In this document: positions 1-8,081 of the stretch, in pieces | Numbering within the stretch: the stretch's first letter is position 1 | How the letters are laid out: the number at the start of each line of letters is the position of its first letter | Assembly (NCBI GenBank): GCA_963729935.1 | Contig: CAVSPW010000010.1 | Span: forward strand, 319,450-383,449 | DNA length: 64,000 nt | Reading direction: 5' to 3' | Source: CAIKMD01 sp963729935 | GTDB taxonomy: Bacteria > Pseudomonadota > Alphaproteobacteria > ATCC43930 > CGMCC-115725 | The notes under the pieces: model-generated | Databases searched by the model: none | Seen by the model: only the letters and a program-made list of their open reading frames with translations | Told to the model about the DNA's origin: nothing | Made by a program: the position numbers and the translations under genes

Positions 1-2116
1 CGCCGCGCGTGCGCCCGGCCGGCAAGGCCTCGCCCCAGCCGGATTTCTCCGCCGCCATCGCGAGCGCCGCCTTGAGCCGCGGCGATTTGCCGAGGCGGCG
101 CAGGCGGAACTCGACCGGGTCGATCCCCGCCGCCGCGGCGAGCTCGTCCATGAAGCCCTCGACCGCGAAGGCGTTCTGCGAGGCGCCGACCGAGCGCCAA
201 TAGCCGGTCGGAACGCCGGGATCGTCCTTGATATGCTCGGTCTTCAGATTGGGTATGTCATAGGCGATCTGGAGCCCTTCGCCCGCGAGCTCCGGCCCCG
301 CGACGCGATGCAGCCAGGCGATCGGATTGCCGCTCTCGTCGAGCCCGCCGCGCAAGCTCGCCAGGCTCGCCGGACGGTAGCGGTCGTGATGCATGTCCTC
401 GGCGCGCGTCCACATCAATTGAACCGGCTTGCCGATCGCCTTGGCGATCTCGACCGCCTGCGTCACGACGTCGGGCACGGAGCGCCGGCCGAAGCCGCCG
501 CCGAGATAGGTGGTGTGGATCCGGACCTTGTCGGGCGGCAGGCCGGCGGCCTCGGCGGCGGCTTGCTGCGCCAGGGTCTGGCTCTGCGTCGGAACCCAGA
601 CCTCGCAAAGCCCGCCCGCGATCCGCGCGGTGCAATTGATCGGCTCGATCGGCGCATGCGCGAGGTAAGGGGTTTCATATTCCGCCTCGAGGATGGTCGC
701 GGCGCCGGCGATCGCGCGGGGTGCGTCGCCATTCTCTTGAATGGGCGCGCCCGGCCGGGCGAGCGCCTGGCGAAAACGCTGCGTGATCTGCTCGCTGGCG
801 AGGCCCGCGAGCCCGCCCTGCCACGACACCCGCAACGCCTCGCGGCCTTGCATCGCCGACCAGATATCGTCGGCCACGACCGCGACGCCGCTCGGGATCT
901 TGACGATGTCGCGCACGCCGGGAACGGCCCTGGCGGCGGCATCCTCCATGCGCGCGAATTTGGCGCCGAAGACCGGCGGCATCGCGATCGTCGCCGCCAC
1001 CGTGCCGGCGACCCGCACATCGGCGCCGAAAATCGTCCGGCCCGCGACATGCGCCGGGATATCGCGCCGCGCGGTCGGCTTGCCGAGGAGCGTGAACGCA
1101 TCGAAAGCCTTGAGCGGAGGATTTCTCGGCACCGGCAGCGTTGCCGCGCTTTCGGCGAGCGCGCCATAGGCGAGGCTGCGGCCCGTCGGCAGATGCGTCA
1201 CGCGGCCGGCCTTGGCCTGGCATTCCGATGCGGGCGCGCGCCATTCCGCCGCGGCCGCGGCGATGAGGCGCTCGCGCACCTCGGCGCCGGCGCGGCGCAT
1301 CCGCTCCCAATTGGTCTGGATGCTGAGGCTGCCGACCGTGATCTGCAGGTGAATGATCGGATTGTCATAGGCATGGTCCGCGGGACCCAGCTCGATCGCG
1401 ACGCGGTCGAGCGGCGTCTCGAGTTCCTCCGCCACCAGCATCGGCAGCGACGTCGTCACGCCCTGACCCATTTCGGATTGCCCGATCACGACGATGACGG
1501 TGCCGTCGCGCGTGATTTTGACCCAGGGATTGAAGACGATGGCCCGTTCCACGCTCTCGCGCGGCTCGGCCGGCATGGTCTCGTTCGGGAACGGCGAATC
1601 GTTCCAGCTTCGCGCGGCGGCGCGATGAATCGCGCGGCGCACGCGCGGATAGGTGCCGCAGCGGCACAGTACCGGCGACATCGCCGCGTCGATGTCCGCG
1701 TCGCTCGGCTTCGCGTTGCGGGCCAGGAGAGCGTCCGCGGCGACGATCATTCCCGGCTGACAATAGCCGCATTGCGGCACTTGCTCGGCGAGCCAGGACC
1801 GGATGATCGCGTCGCCGTCCCGGGCGGCGATCGCCTCGATGGTCGTCACGCTCTTGCCGATGAAATCCTTGATCGGATGGTTGCAGGAAGTCACCGCCTG
1901 GCCGTCAACTTGAACCATGCACGCGCCGCAGCCGCCATGGCCGCAGCCGAATTTTGCGCCGTTGAGCCGCAGCTGGTCGCGAAGCACCCATAAGAGCGGC
2001 TTCTCGGGGGCGACCCCTTCGAACTGGACCCTGCGGCCGTTGACGGTCAAGACGAGGCGCTCGGACGAAACGGCTTTCATACGCGGCTCCACGGCCTCGC
2101 TGTCGATATTCGCCAT
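1..2116 (-). CDS. Fused 2Fe-2S / molybdopterin aldehyde- or isoquinoline-oxidoreductase-type hydroxylase (partial)
   Basis: One open frame of 705 codons runs from an ATG at 2116 through the left window edge. Residues 15-160 form the small-subunit part of the xanthine oxidase family: Cys58, Cys63, Cys66 and Cys78 of the plant-type 2Fe-2S site, then Cys116/Cys119 and Cys151/Cys153 of the second cluster (CGYCQPGM, LCRCGTY). After a linker at about 165-190 the same frame enters the molybdopterin-binding large subunit, with GQSEMGQGV, GGGFGRR and YWRSVGASQNAF motifs typical of IorB-like proteins. These subunits are normally separate genes (IorA, IorB); here I found no stop or frame change between them. 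The large part has no Tat signal of its own. A second in-frame ATG lies at 2080. The family hydroxylates N-heterocycles or aldehydes with water as oxygen source; the substrate is unknown. The C-terminus is outside the window. Confidence 0.85.
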   Translation of the reverse strand, partial: MANIDSEAVEPRMKAVSSERLVLTVNGRRVQFEGVAPEKPLLWVLRDQLRLNGAKFGCGHGGCGACMVQVDGQAVTSCNHPIKDFIGKSVTTIEAIAARDGDAIIRSWLAEQVPQCGYCQPGMIVAADALLARNAKPSDADIDAAMSPVLCRCGTYPRVRRAIHRAAARSWNDSPFPNETMPAEPRESVERAIVFNPWVKITRDGTVIVVIGQSEMGQGVTTSLPMLVAEELETPLDRVAIELGPADHAYDNPIIHLQITVGSLSIQTNWERMRRAGAEVRERLIAAAAAEWRAPASECQAKAGRVTHLPTGRSLAYGALAESAATLPVPRNPPLKAFDAFTLLGKPTARRDIPAHVAGRTIFGADVRVAGTVAATIAMPPVFGAKFARMEDAAARAVPGVRDIVKIPSGVAVVADDIWSAMQGREALRVSWQGGLAGLASEQITQRFRQALARPGAPIQENGDAPRAIAGAATILEAEYETPYLAHAPIEPINCTARIAGGLCEVWVPTQSQTLAQQAAAEAAGLPPDKVRIHTTYLGGGFGRRSVPDVVTQAVEIAKAIGKPVQLMWTRAEDMHHDRYRPASLASLRGGLDESGNPIAWLHRVAGPELAGEGLQIAYDIPNLKTEHIKDDPGVPTGYWRSVGASQNAFAVEGFMDELAAAAGIDPVEFRLRRLGKSPRLKAALAMAAEKSGWGEALPAGRTRG

Positions 2117-2305
2117 AACAAAGTGACGCGGCCGGCTCGACCGGGTCTTGATCCAGGTCAAGGATGACCAGCGAGGCGCGTTGCATAGGGTCGGAATTGC
2201 AACGCGTTATCGTCAGGCGCGTGGCGGCGCGAAACGTCGCCGCCGCGCAAACTGGCAATCGGGGCCGGGATGCGGCTATGCTCGGCCTGTCAGGGAGGCG
2301 ATAAA

Positions 2306-3130
2306 ATGATTCTGTCGAATTTATTCGAGCGTGGATATGCGGCGCGCGGGCTTGGGCTTACCGCGGCGGCCTTCGCCGTCGCGGCGCTCTGCGCCGGGAC
2401 GGCGCGCGCGCAATCCAACACCTTCGGCACCGATCAGCGCTACTGCGATCGCAGCGCGATCTCTCAGATCCTCAGCACCTCGACCGGCAACCTCGTCGGC
2501 ACCGCTGGCGGCGCCGCGGCCGGCGGCCTTATCGGCAGCCAGTTCGGCAAGGGCAGCGGCAACACCGTCGCGACGATCGTCGGCGTGCTCGGCGGCGCGC
2601 TCGGCGGCGGCTATATCGGCCGGTCGATGGACCCGGCGGATCGCGGCTGCGTCGGCACCTCGCTTCAGAACGCGCCCGCCAATCAGCCGGTCGCGTGGCA
2701 GAATCCCGGCACCGGATCGAGCTATTGGGTGACGCCGACCGCGGATCTGCGCGGGCCCAATGGCGAGGCCTGCCGCAAATACGTCGCGGATGCGGTCATC
2801 AACGGTCAGCGGCAACAGACCGAGGGCACCGCGTGCCAGCAACCGGACGGCAACTGGACGCCGGTCGCGGCCAATGCGGTGCGCGCCGCGCCGCCGCCGC
2901 CCCCGCCCGCGAGGCGGCCGGCGGAAAGCGCCGCCTCCGCAGTCTCAAGCGACACGATCTTCAAGGTGCAGCAGCGCCTGCACGATCTGGGCTTTTATGT
3001 GCGCGACAACATCGACGGGCGGTGGGGCGCCAACACCTCGGCCGCGGTCCGGAATTTCCAGCGCGCCAAGGGGCTCAAGGCCACGGGCCAATTGAGCCCG
3101 GAAACCTTGACGGCGCTCGAAATCCGTTAG
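2306..3130 (+). CDS. Glycine-zipper envelope protein with C-terminal peptidoglycan-binding domain
   Basis: This 274-residue protein starts at the ATG at 2306, preceded by GGGAGG. Residues 1-35 form a signal peptide ending near ARAQS. Residues about 60-105 are rich in Gly/Ala (GGAAAGGLIGSQFGKG, then GGALGGGYIG), the glycine-zipper 2TM pattern of 17-kDa surface antigens. A proline-rich linker follows (about 200-215), then a PG_binding_1 domain at about 225-274 (VQQRLHDLGFY, then DGRWGANTSAAVRNFQ). It probably sits in the outer membrane or periplasm and binds cell wall; it may stabilise the envelope. A paralogue without the PG-binding domain lies at 52975. It has no obvious operon partner. Confidence 0.8.
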   Translation: MILSNLFERGYAARGLGLTAAAFAVAALCAGTARAQSNTFGTDQRYCDRSAISQILSTSTGNLVGTAGGAAAGGLIGSQFGKGSGNTVATIVGVLGGALGGGYIGRSMDPADRGCVGTSLQNAPANQPVAWQNPGTGSSYWVTPTADLRGPNGEACRKYVADAVINGQRQQTEGTACQQPDGNWTPVAANAVRAAPPPPPPARRPAESAASAVSSDTIFKVQQRLHDLGFYVRDNIDGRWGANTSAAVRNFQRAKGLKATGQLSPETLTALEIR

Positions 3131-3179
3131 GCGTCGAGCGCGGGGCCCGCGCCGCGATCATCGCGAGAGCGCGGCGGCT

Positions 3180-3392
3180 TCAAGCCGAATTGCCGCCCTC
3201 GTCGCGCTCGGCCGGCTTCTTCTGGGGATTCCGGCGCGGATTCTGGCAATCGAGCGCGGCCGCTTCGCGTTCGAGCTGTTCGGCCAGTTCGATCAGGCGC
3301 TGATCGCTCGCCCCGGCCCCGTCGGTTTGGACGGCAGCCGCGCGGCGCACGAGCGCCGCCTGGCGGCGCAGGAGGTCGCTGAGGTCCTTCAT
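3180..3392 (-). CDS. Small hypothetical helical protein
   Basis: A 70-residue frame with a predicted N-terminal helix (MKDLSDLLRRQAALVRRAAA), a second helix rich in Glu/Leu, and a basic, polar tail. I do not recognise a family. Its ATG has only a weak ribosome site. The codon use is host-like, and it ends just after the convergent glycine-zipper gene, which supports a real but unproven gene. Confidence 0.45.
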   Translation of the reverse strand: MKDLSDLLRRQAALVRRAAAVQTDGAGASDQRLIELAEQLEREAAALDCQNPRRNPQKKPAERDEGGNSA

Positions 3393-3474
3393 GGCGCCCG
3401 AGCCTATCGCGCGACCATGTCAGTTTGGTGATCAAGGCCTCCCGATCGAAACGCCCGCGATCGTTCCTCGGCGC

Positions 3475-4335
3475 TCAGTGCGAGAGCAGCACCGGGACGC
3501 TCATGCTTTTGAGCAGCGTGCGCGTGGCGCCGCCGAGCACCATCTCGCGCATATGCGAATGTCCGAAGGCGCCCATCACGATGAGATCGCAATCGGCATG
3601 ATCGGCGCGAGCGACGATCGCGTCGCCGGCCGCATGCTCGGGCGCTTCGACCACATAGCGCTCGGCGCGGACGCCGTGGCGCGCCAGATGGCGCGCGAGG
3701 TTCGACAGATCGAGCATTCCGGCCTCGGTGCTGCGCCCGGACGGCTCGACGGCCAGCAGTTCGACGAAAGCCGCGCGCGCGAGGAAGGGCATGGCGTCGC
3801 TCACGGCGCGCGCGGCTTCGCGGCTGCCGTTCCAGGCGACGAGAATGCGCTCGCCGATCCTTTCGGGCGCGCCGCCGAGCGGGATTGCGAGAACCGGCCG
3901 GCCGCAGGCCAGCGCAAGCGCGGCGGGCGAGTCGAGGCGATAGCGCTTCGATTCGTCGTCCGCACCCGCCTGGCCGACGACGATCAGATCGGCGTAGCGC
4001 GCCTGCGCATCGACGGGATTCGGGACGCCGCCTTCGACGACGCGCCACTCGCCCTCGACCTTGGCGCGCGCCAGCTCGGCGTGGAATGCCTTTTCGCCGT
4101 CCCGCCGGAGTTTTTCATCCTCGGCGACGACCCGCTCCAGCTCCCGCTGATAGGTGCCGCCCTCGAGACCGAGTTGGGTGAACATGGCGAGGTCGGCCGG
4201 CGGCATTTGCGGCACGCTGATGAAGAGACCGGTCACATAAGCCCCGTGAACCTCCGCGATCCGCGCTGCGATGCGGGTGCGTGCCGCCCCGGCCGCGCTC
4301 GGGTCGATATGAACGACGATATCCTTGAACGCCAT
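3475..4335 (-). CDS. Universal stress protein, tandem UspA domains
   Basis: A 286-residue soluble protein with two Usp folds. The first (residues 1-145) begins MAFKDIVVHID and is degenerate in its nucleotide loop; the second (about 155-286) starts ERILVAWNGSREA and carries DLIVMGAFGHSHMREMVLGG, close to the G-x2-G-x9-G-S/T ATP-binding signature. The start ATG is preceded by GGAAGGG at good spacing. Such proteins are cytoplasmic and respond to starvation, oxidant or energy stress; some bind ATP. It stands alone. An intergenic repeat lies upstream at 4482-4586. Confidence 0.88.
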   Translation of the reverse strand: MAFKDIVVHIDPSAAGAARTRIAARIAEVHGAYVTGLFISVPQMPPADLAMFTQLGLEGGTYQRELERVVAEDEKLRRDGEKAFHAELARAKVEGEWRVVEGGVPNPVDAQARYADLIVVGQAGADDESKRYRLDSPAALALACGRPVLAIPLGGAPERIGERILVAWNGSREAARAVSDAMPFLARAAFVELLAVEPSGRSTEAGMLDLSNLARHLARHGVRAERYVVEAPEHAAGDAIVARADHADCDLIVMGAFGHSHMREMVLGGATRTLLKSMSVPVLLSH

Positions 4336-4481
4336 GGCGATCCCTTCCGCAGAGCCCGGTTTGCGCCATTGAAGGGCATCCGGCCCGCGGCGCCTTGATC
4401 TGCGTCAACCGCCGCGCGCCACGGCCCTCGACGCGCCCTCGCTGCAGACGCGAAGATGAGCGCGTCGACCTGCATCGCGCC

Positions 4482-4586
4482 AGAGCCTTTCCGGCTTTGC
4501 TGGAATCAAAGCCGGGGCTCTCGCTTTTTGTTTTGTCGCGTTTCCTTCACGCGAACCGGTATCCACTTCGCTCGAAAACGCTCTAG
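4482..4586 (-). repeat. Intergenic hairpin repeat, copy 1
   Basis: About 105 bp nearly identical, in reverse orientation, to copies at 22038-22144 and 57711-57811. Each copy holds the core TCGAGCGAAGTGGATACC plus an AT-rich CAAAACAAAAAG stretch and a hairpin made from GGCTTTGAT...ATCAAAGCC. This copy has GCT for GAT in one hairpin arm. It lies between genes and could act as a processed RNA structure, a terminator or a mobile miniature element. Confidence 0.85.
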
Positions 4587-4625
4587 CGCGGATTCCGGCC
4601 GCTCGACGGATGCGGCCTCGGCCGG

Positions 4626-4949
4626 TCAGACGTCGACCAGCAGATCGTCCTTCATATAGGGGAGAAGCTCGACGAGCGCCTTCAGCTCGTCGCTTACTTC
4701 CTTCAATTCGACCGCTTTCTGTTCGCCTGAAGGGGCCGGACGTTGAACGGCGTCGCGGAGGTGCTCGAGCCTGCGCACGAGATAGGCGCGCAGCCGGGAA
4801 TCCGGATCGACGTGCAGATCCGAGAGCATGTGGATAAGAATTTGGACGCTTTGCCAGGCGCCGGCGATCGACGCGTTCAGATCTTCCGGTTGATCCGGGA
4901 TGGCTACCGTTTCACGAGCAAGTTTTGGATGGGCGACAACGTTGTTCAT
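4626..4949 (-). CDS. Hypothetical protein, about 107 residues
   Basis: Soluble, mostly helical protein beginning MNNVVAHPKLARETV. It contains a stretch reading VQILIHMLSDLHVDPDSRLRAY and ends in an acidic helix (ELLPYMKDDLLVDV). I chose 4949 because a purine-rich GGAAAA lies upstream; an in-frame ATG at 4967 is the main alternative. No family recognised. It faces away from the LuxR-type pair, separated by a 0.5-kb AT-richer spacer. Confidence 0.5.
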   Translation of the reverse strand: MNNVVAHPKLARETVAIPDQPEDLNASIAGAWQSVQILIHMLSDLHVDPDSRLRAYLVRRLEHLRDAVQRPAPSGEQKAVELKEVSDELKALVELLPYMKDDLLVDV

Positions 4950-5460
4950 GAGCAATGTTTTCCACATTATTGAAGCATGCCGTTGAGGCGGAATGACTGT
5001 ATGGCCGGGGATCGGAAGAGAGTTCTGCCTCCGATGCCCCGCAATTGGGCGACGCTCGGTCAATCTGCGTTCACTCAATAACTTAAGTCCGAAATTTCTT
5101 GAGTCTTCCTAAAGCAAAGCGGCATTGTGACGCTCAACGTCGCAGGGAACATCACCTATCTAGAGGAAGGTAGGCGAGTTTCTCTCATCCATACGGATGA
5201 TAAAATTCGCGTTCCTCCAATGCGCGCGCAGGCTCGCGGCCGCTTGCAATTCAATGATCTCAAATCAATGATCTAATGCGAATCGTGGGCGCGGCGGATT
5301 CGCTTGCCATGAAATACAGCGGGGAGAAAGCCGATTTCTACAATGCGTCCTTGATACCGATCACTCTGCGGCTCACTTCGAAGTTACCGCAAATATAGTT
5401 GTGGTATTCCGCGCGGCGGCATATTGAGAATCGGCGAACAGGATAGATGGGCGATGTGCC
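4950..5460. other. Intergenic spacer upstream of the first LuxR-type gene
   Basis: About 510 bases without a convincing gene. It is AT-richer than its surroundings from about 5070 to 5260. The last 70 bases (5391-5460) match the leader of the second LuxR-type gene at exactly 1386 bases distance, so the promoter region was part of the tandem duplication. The shared words AATATAGTTGTGG and ATCGGCGAA are candidates for promoter or operator sites. Confidence 0.5.
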
Positions 5461-6684
5461 ATGACATTCGCTGATCCCACCGCTCGGATGCTGGCCGATA
5501 TCTACGCCGCCGCCGTCAATCCCACTCTTTGGCAGGCGGCGATGCACCGCCTCATGGACGAGATCGGCGGGATGACAAGTCGGCTGATTCTGAGTGGATC
5601 GAGCGGGGAACGTGCCAAGACCGAAACTTATTTCGCGGGCATCTATACCGCGAACATGCACCGGTCCTATGTCGAGTATTACCACGCGCTCGATCCGCGC
5701 CCGTCGGTGCTCGCTTCGCTTCCGGTCGGCGCGCCGATGGCGTCGAATTGCTATTTCGATGACGCGTATCTGGAACGCGATGAATTCTACTGCGATTTCG
5801 TCATCCGCAATGGAGGGCGCTACTCGCTGTCTTACTCCTTGGTCCGCGAGCCCAGGGCGCATGCCGATCTCTTGCTCGCGCGCAATACGCGGCAAGGTCC
5901 GTTCGAGGAGCGCGATATTGAACGCTTCGCGATGTTCGTTCCGCATCTGCAGAACGCGGCCCGCATTTCCGCCACCGCGGCCCAATGGAACGATATCGGG
6001 CGCTTCGCCGTCGAGACATTGGACCGGCTGAGCCGGGGGATCGTCATGGTCGATGGCGCCGGCAAGGTCATCTACATGAACGCGACCGCGGCGCAGTTTC
6101 TCGCGCGCGAGGACGGGCTCTTGCTTCGCAACAATTCGCTGGTCGCGGCGAAGGCGGCCGAGCGCACGAAACTGGCGCGCCAGATCGCCGCCGTGGCCGG
6201 GACCGGCACCGGCGAGAGCCTGCCCGATCGCGTCGACCTCGCGATCTCGCGCACGCAGCACAACGTGCCCTATCTGGTCACGCTCGTGCCTCTGGTCGGC
6301 GAGGCCTTCGCCAGCGAGATCAAAGGCGAGCTCGCGCGCGCGGCGGCGCTTGTGACCATCGTCGATCCCTGGCTCGACAATGGGACGGCGCATGCCCGGC
6401 TGATGACCGCTTTCGGCCTCACCAATGCCGAAGCCCGGCTCGGCGCGGCGCTCCTCCAAGGCAAGAGCATCGGCGAGATCGCGCAGGAAACCGGGCTCGG
6501 AATTCCCACCTTGCGCACGCAGCTGCGCGCCATCCTGCGAAAGACGGGGACGACGCGGCAAGCCGAATTCGTGCGCGTCGGCACGATGATCTCCGCGCTC
6601 GGCGTCGGCCGGCCGCCGACGCCGCCCAACGAAGAACCCACGAACCTACCGCTCCCGTCGCTCGCCAAGCTTGCGGGCGATTAA
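5461..6684 (+). CDS. LuxR-type transcriptional regulator with PAS-like domain, copy A
   Basis: 407 residues. The N-terminal third (1-139) resembles its neighbour only in part and is probably the variable sensing region. A PAS-like segment starts near residue 190 (LSRGIVMVDGAGKVIYMN). The C-terminal helix-turn-helix at about 320-375 (LTNAEARLGAALLQGKS, then GIPTLRTQLRAILRKTG) is of the LuxR/FixJ class. Residues 140-407 are identical in protein sequence to copy B. No receiver domain is present, so it is probably a ligand- or redox-responsive regulator rather than a two-component output. Target genes are unknown; the neighbours give no clear regulon. Confidence 0.8.
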   Translation: MTFADPTARMLADIYAAAVNPTLWQAAMHRLMDEIGGMTSRLILSGSSGERAKTETYFAGIYTANMHRSYVEYYHALDPRPSVLASLPVGAPMASNCYFDDAYLERDEFYCDFVIRNGGRYSLSYSLVREPRAHADLLLARNTRQGPFEERDIERFAMFVPHLQNAARISATAAQWNDIGRFAVETLDRLSRGIVMVDGAGKVIYMNATAAQFLAREDGLLLRNNSLVAAKAAERTKLARQIAAVAGTGTGESLPDRVDLAISRTQHNVPYLVTLVPLVGEAFASEIKGELARAAALVTIVDPWLDNGTAHARLMTAFGLTNAEARLGAALLQGKSIGEIAQETGLGIPTLRTQLRAILRKTGTTRQAEFVRVGTMISALGVGRPPTPPNEEPTNLPLPSLAKLAGD

Positions 6685-6693
6685 GCGCTTTCG
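5879..6693 (+). repeat. 815-bp direct repeat, unit 1 (3' two-thirds of LuxR copy A)
   Basis: This block matches 7265-8079 at an offset of 1386 bases. The only difference I found is C at 6321 against T at 7707, a synonymous Ile codon change. It includes the stop codon and nine bases beyond it. Identity ends sharply at both sides while the upstream parts diverge strongly. Confidence 0.92.
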
Positions 6694-6846
6694 TGGGCAA
6701 GCGGCGCGGCGCGGCCCTTTCTGCCCATCTTCGGCCGGCGCTGACGGTTATCGCCCGCGCAGTTTGAAATCACAGCGAATATAGTTGTGGCATCTCGCGC
6801 CCTGGCCTATTGAAAATCGGCGAAGAAGAAATATGGGCGATGCACC

Positions 6847-8070
6847 GTGACATTCGCTGATCCCGACGCTCGTCTGCTGGTCGATATCTACGCCGCCGCG
6901 CTCAATCCCAGCCTTTGGAGTGAAACGCTGACGCGCCTCGTCGGCGATATGAGAGGCGTCGCAAGCCGCCTGATCTTGAGCCCGTCGAACGCGAAGCGCG
7001 GCAAGGGACGGGCCTATATCGCCGGCATCTACTCGGAAGACCTGCACCGGCTCTATGCCGCGCATTATCACGCGCTCGATCCGCGCCCGGCCTTGCTCGC
7101 TTCCCTCCCGGTCGGCATGCCGGTGGCGTCGCACCGTTATCTCGACGACGCATTCGTCCGCGGCGACGAATTCCACAACGAGTTTCTGATTCCGGGCGGC
7201 GCACGCTATTCGATATCTTGCGATTTGATCCGCGAGACCGGCTTGCATGCCGATTTCTGCATTTCGCGCAATACGCGGCAAGGTCCGTTCGAGGAGCGCG
7301 ATATTGAACGCTTCGCGATGTTCGTTCCGCATCTGCAGAACGCGGCCCGCATTTCCGCCACCGCGGCCCAATGGAACGATATCGGGCGCTTCGCCGTCGA
7401 GACATTGGACCGGCTGAGCCGGGGGATCGTCATGGTCGATGGCGCCGGCAAGGTCATCTACATGAACGCGACCGCGGCGCAGTTTCTCGCGCGCGAGGAC
7501 GGGCTCTTGCTTCGCAACAATTCGCTGGTCGCGGCGAAGGCGGCCGAGCGCACGAAACTGGCGCGCCAGATCGCCGCCGTGGCCGGGACCGGCACCGGCG
7601 AGAGCCTGCCCGATCGCGTCGACCTCGCGATCTCGCGCACGCAGCACAACGTGCCCTATCTGGTCACGCTCGTGCCTCTGGTCGGCGAGGCCTTCGCCAG
7701 CGAGATTAAAGGCGAGCTCGCGCGCGCGGCGGCGCTTGTGACCATCGTCGATCCCTGGCTCGACAATGGGACGGCGCATGCCCGGCTGATGACCGCTTTC
7801 GGCCTCACCAATGCCGAAGCCCGGCTCGGCGCGGCGCTCCTCCAAGGCAAGAGCATCGGCGAGATCGCGCAGGAAACCGGGCTCGGAATTCCCACCTTGC
7901 GCACGCAGCTGCGCGCCATCCTGCGAAAGACGGGGACGACGCGGCAAGCCGAATTCGTGCGCGTCGGCACGATGATCTCCGCGCTCGGCGTCGGCCGGCC
8001 GCCGACGCCGCCCAACGAAGAACCCACGAACCTACCGCTCCCGTCGCTCGCCAAGCTTGCGGGCGATTAA
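6847..8070 (+). CDS. LuxR-type transcriptional regulator with PAS-like domain, copy B
   Basis: 407 residues, same length and alignment as copy A. It starts at GTG (6847), where copy A has ATG, followed by the same TFADP opening. Residues 1-139 differ widely from copy A while 140-407 are identical. The PAS-like segment and LuxR-class helix-turn-helix are as in copy A, so both should bind the same DNA sites while sensing different inputs. The 160-base gap between the copies carries a leader related to that of copy A, suggesting separate promoters. It converges on the coiled-coil gene, whose stop is 12 bases away. Confidence 0.8.
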   Translation: MTFADPDARLLVDIYAAALNPSLWSETLTRLVGDMRGVASRLILSPSNAKRGKGRAYIAGIYSEDLHRLYAAHYHALDPRPALLASLPVGMPVASHRYLDDAFVRGDEFHNEFLIPGGARYSISCDLIRETGLHADFCISRNTRQGPFEERDIERFAMFVPHLQNAARISATAAQWNDIGRFAVETLDRLSRGIVMVDGAGKVIYMNATAAQFLAREDGLLLRNNSLVAAKAAERTKLARQIAAVAGTGTGESLPDRVDLAISRTQHNVPYLVTLVPLVGEAFASEIKGELARAAALVTIVDPWLDNGTAHARLMTAFGLTNAEARLGAALLQGKSIGEIAQETGLGIPTLRTQLRAILRKTGTTRQAEFVRVGTMISALGVGRPPTPPNEEPTNLPLPSLAKLAGD

Positions 8071-8079
8071 GCGCTTTCG
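7265..8079 (+). repeat. 815-bp direct repeat, unit 2 (3' two-thirds of LuxR copy B)
   Basis: Partner of 5879-6693. The near-perfect identity next to strongly diverged 5' thirds suggests gene conversion or a recent partial duplication after the genes had separated. Confidence 0.92.
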
Positions 8080-8081
8080 CG

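Noticed and set aside
233..1993. Long plus-strand open frame of 586 codons
   Set aside because: It is antisense to the fused oxidoreductase, Arg/His/Ala-rich with no domain; GC-rich codon bias opens opposite frames.
5338..7947. Two long minus-strand frames opposite the LuxR-type genes
   Set aside because: They mirror the duplicated genes and have compositions typical of antisense shadows.
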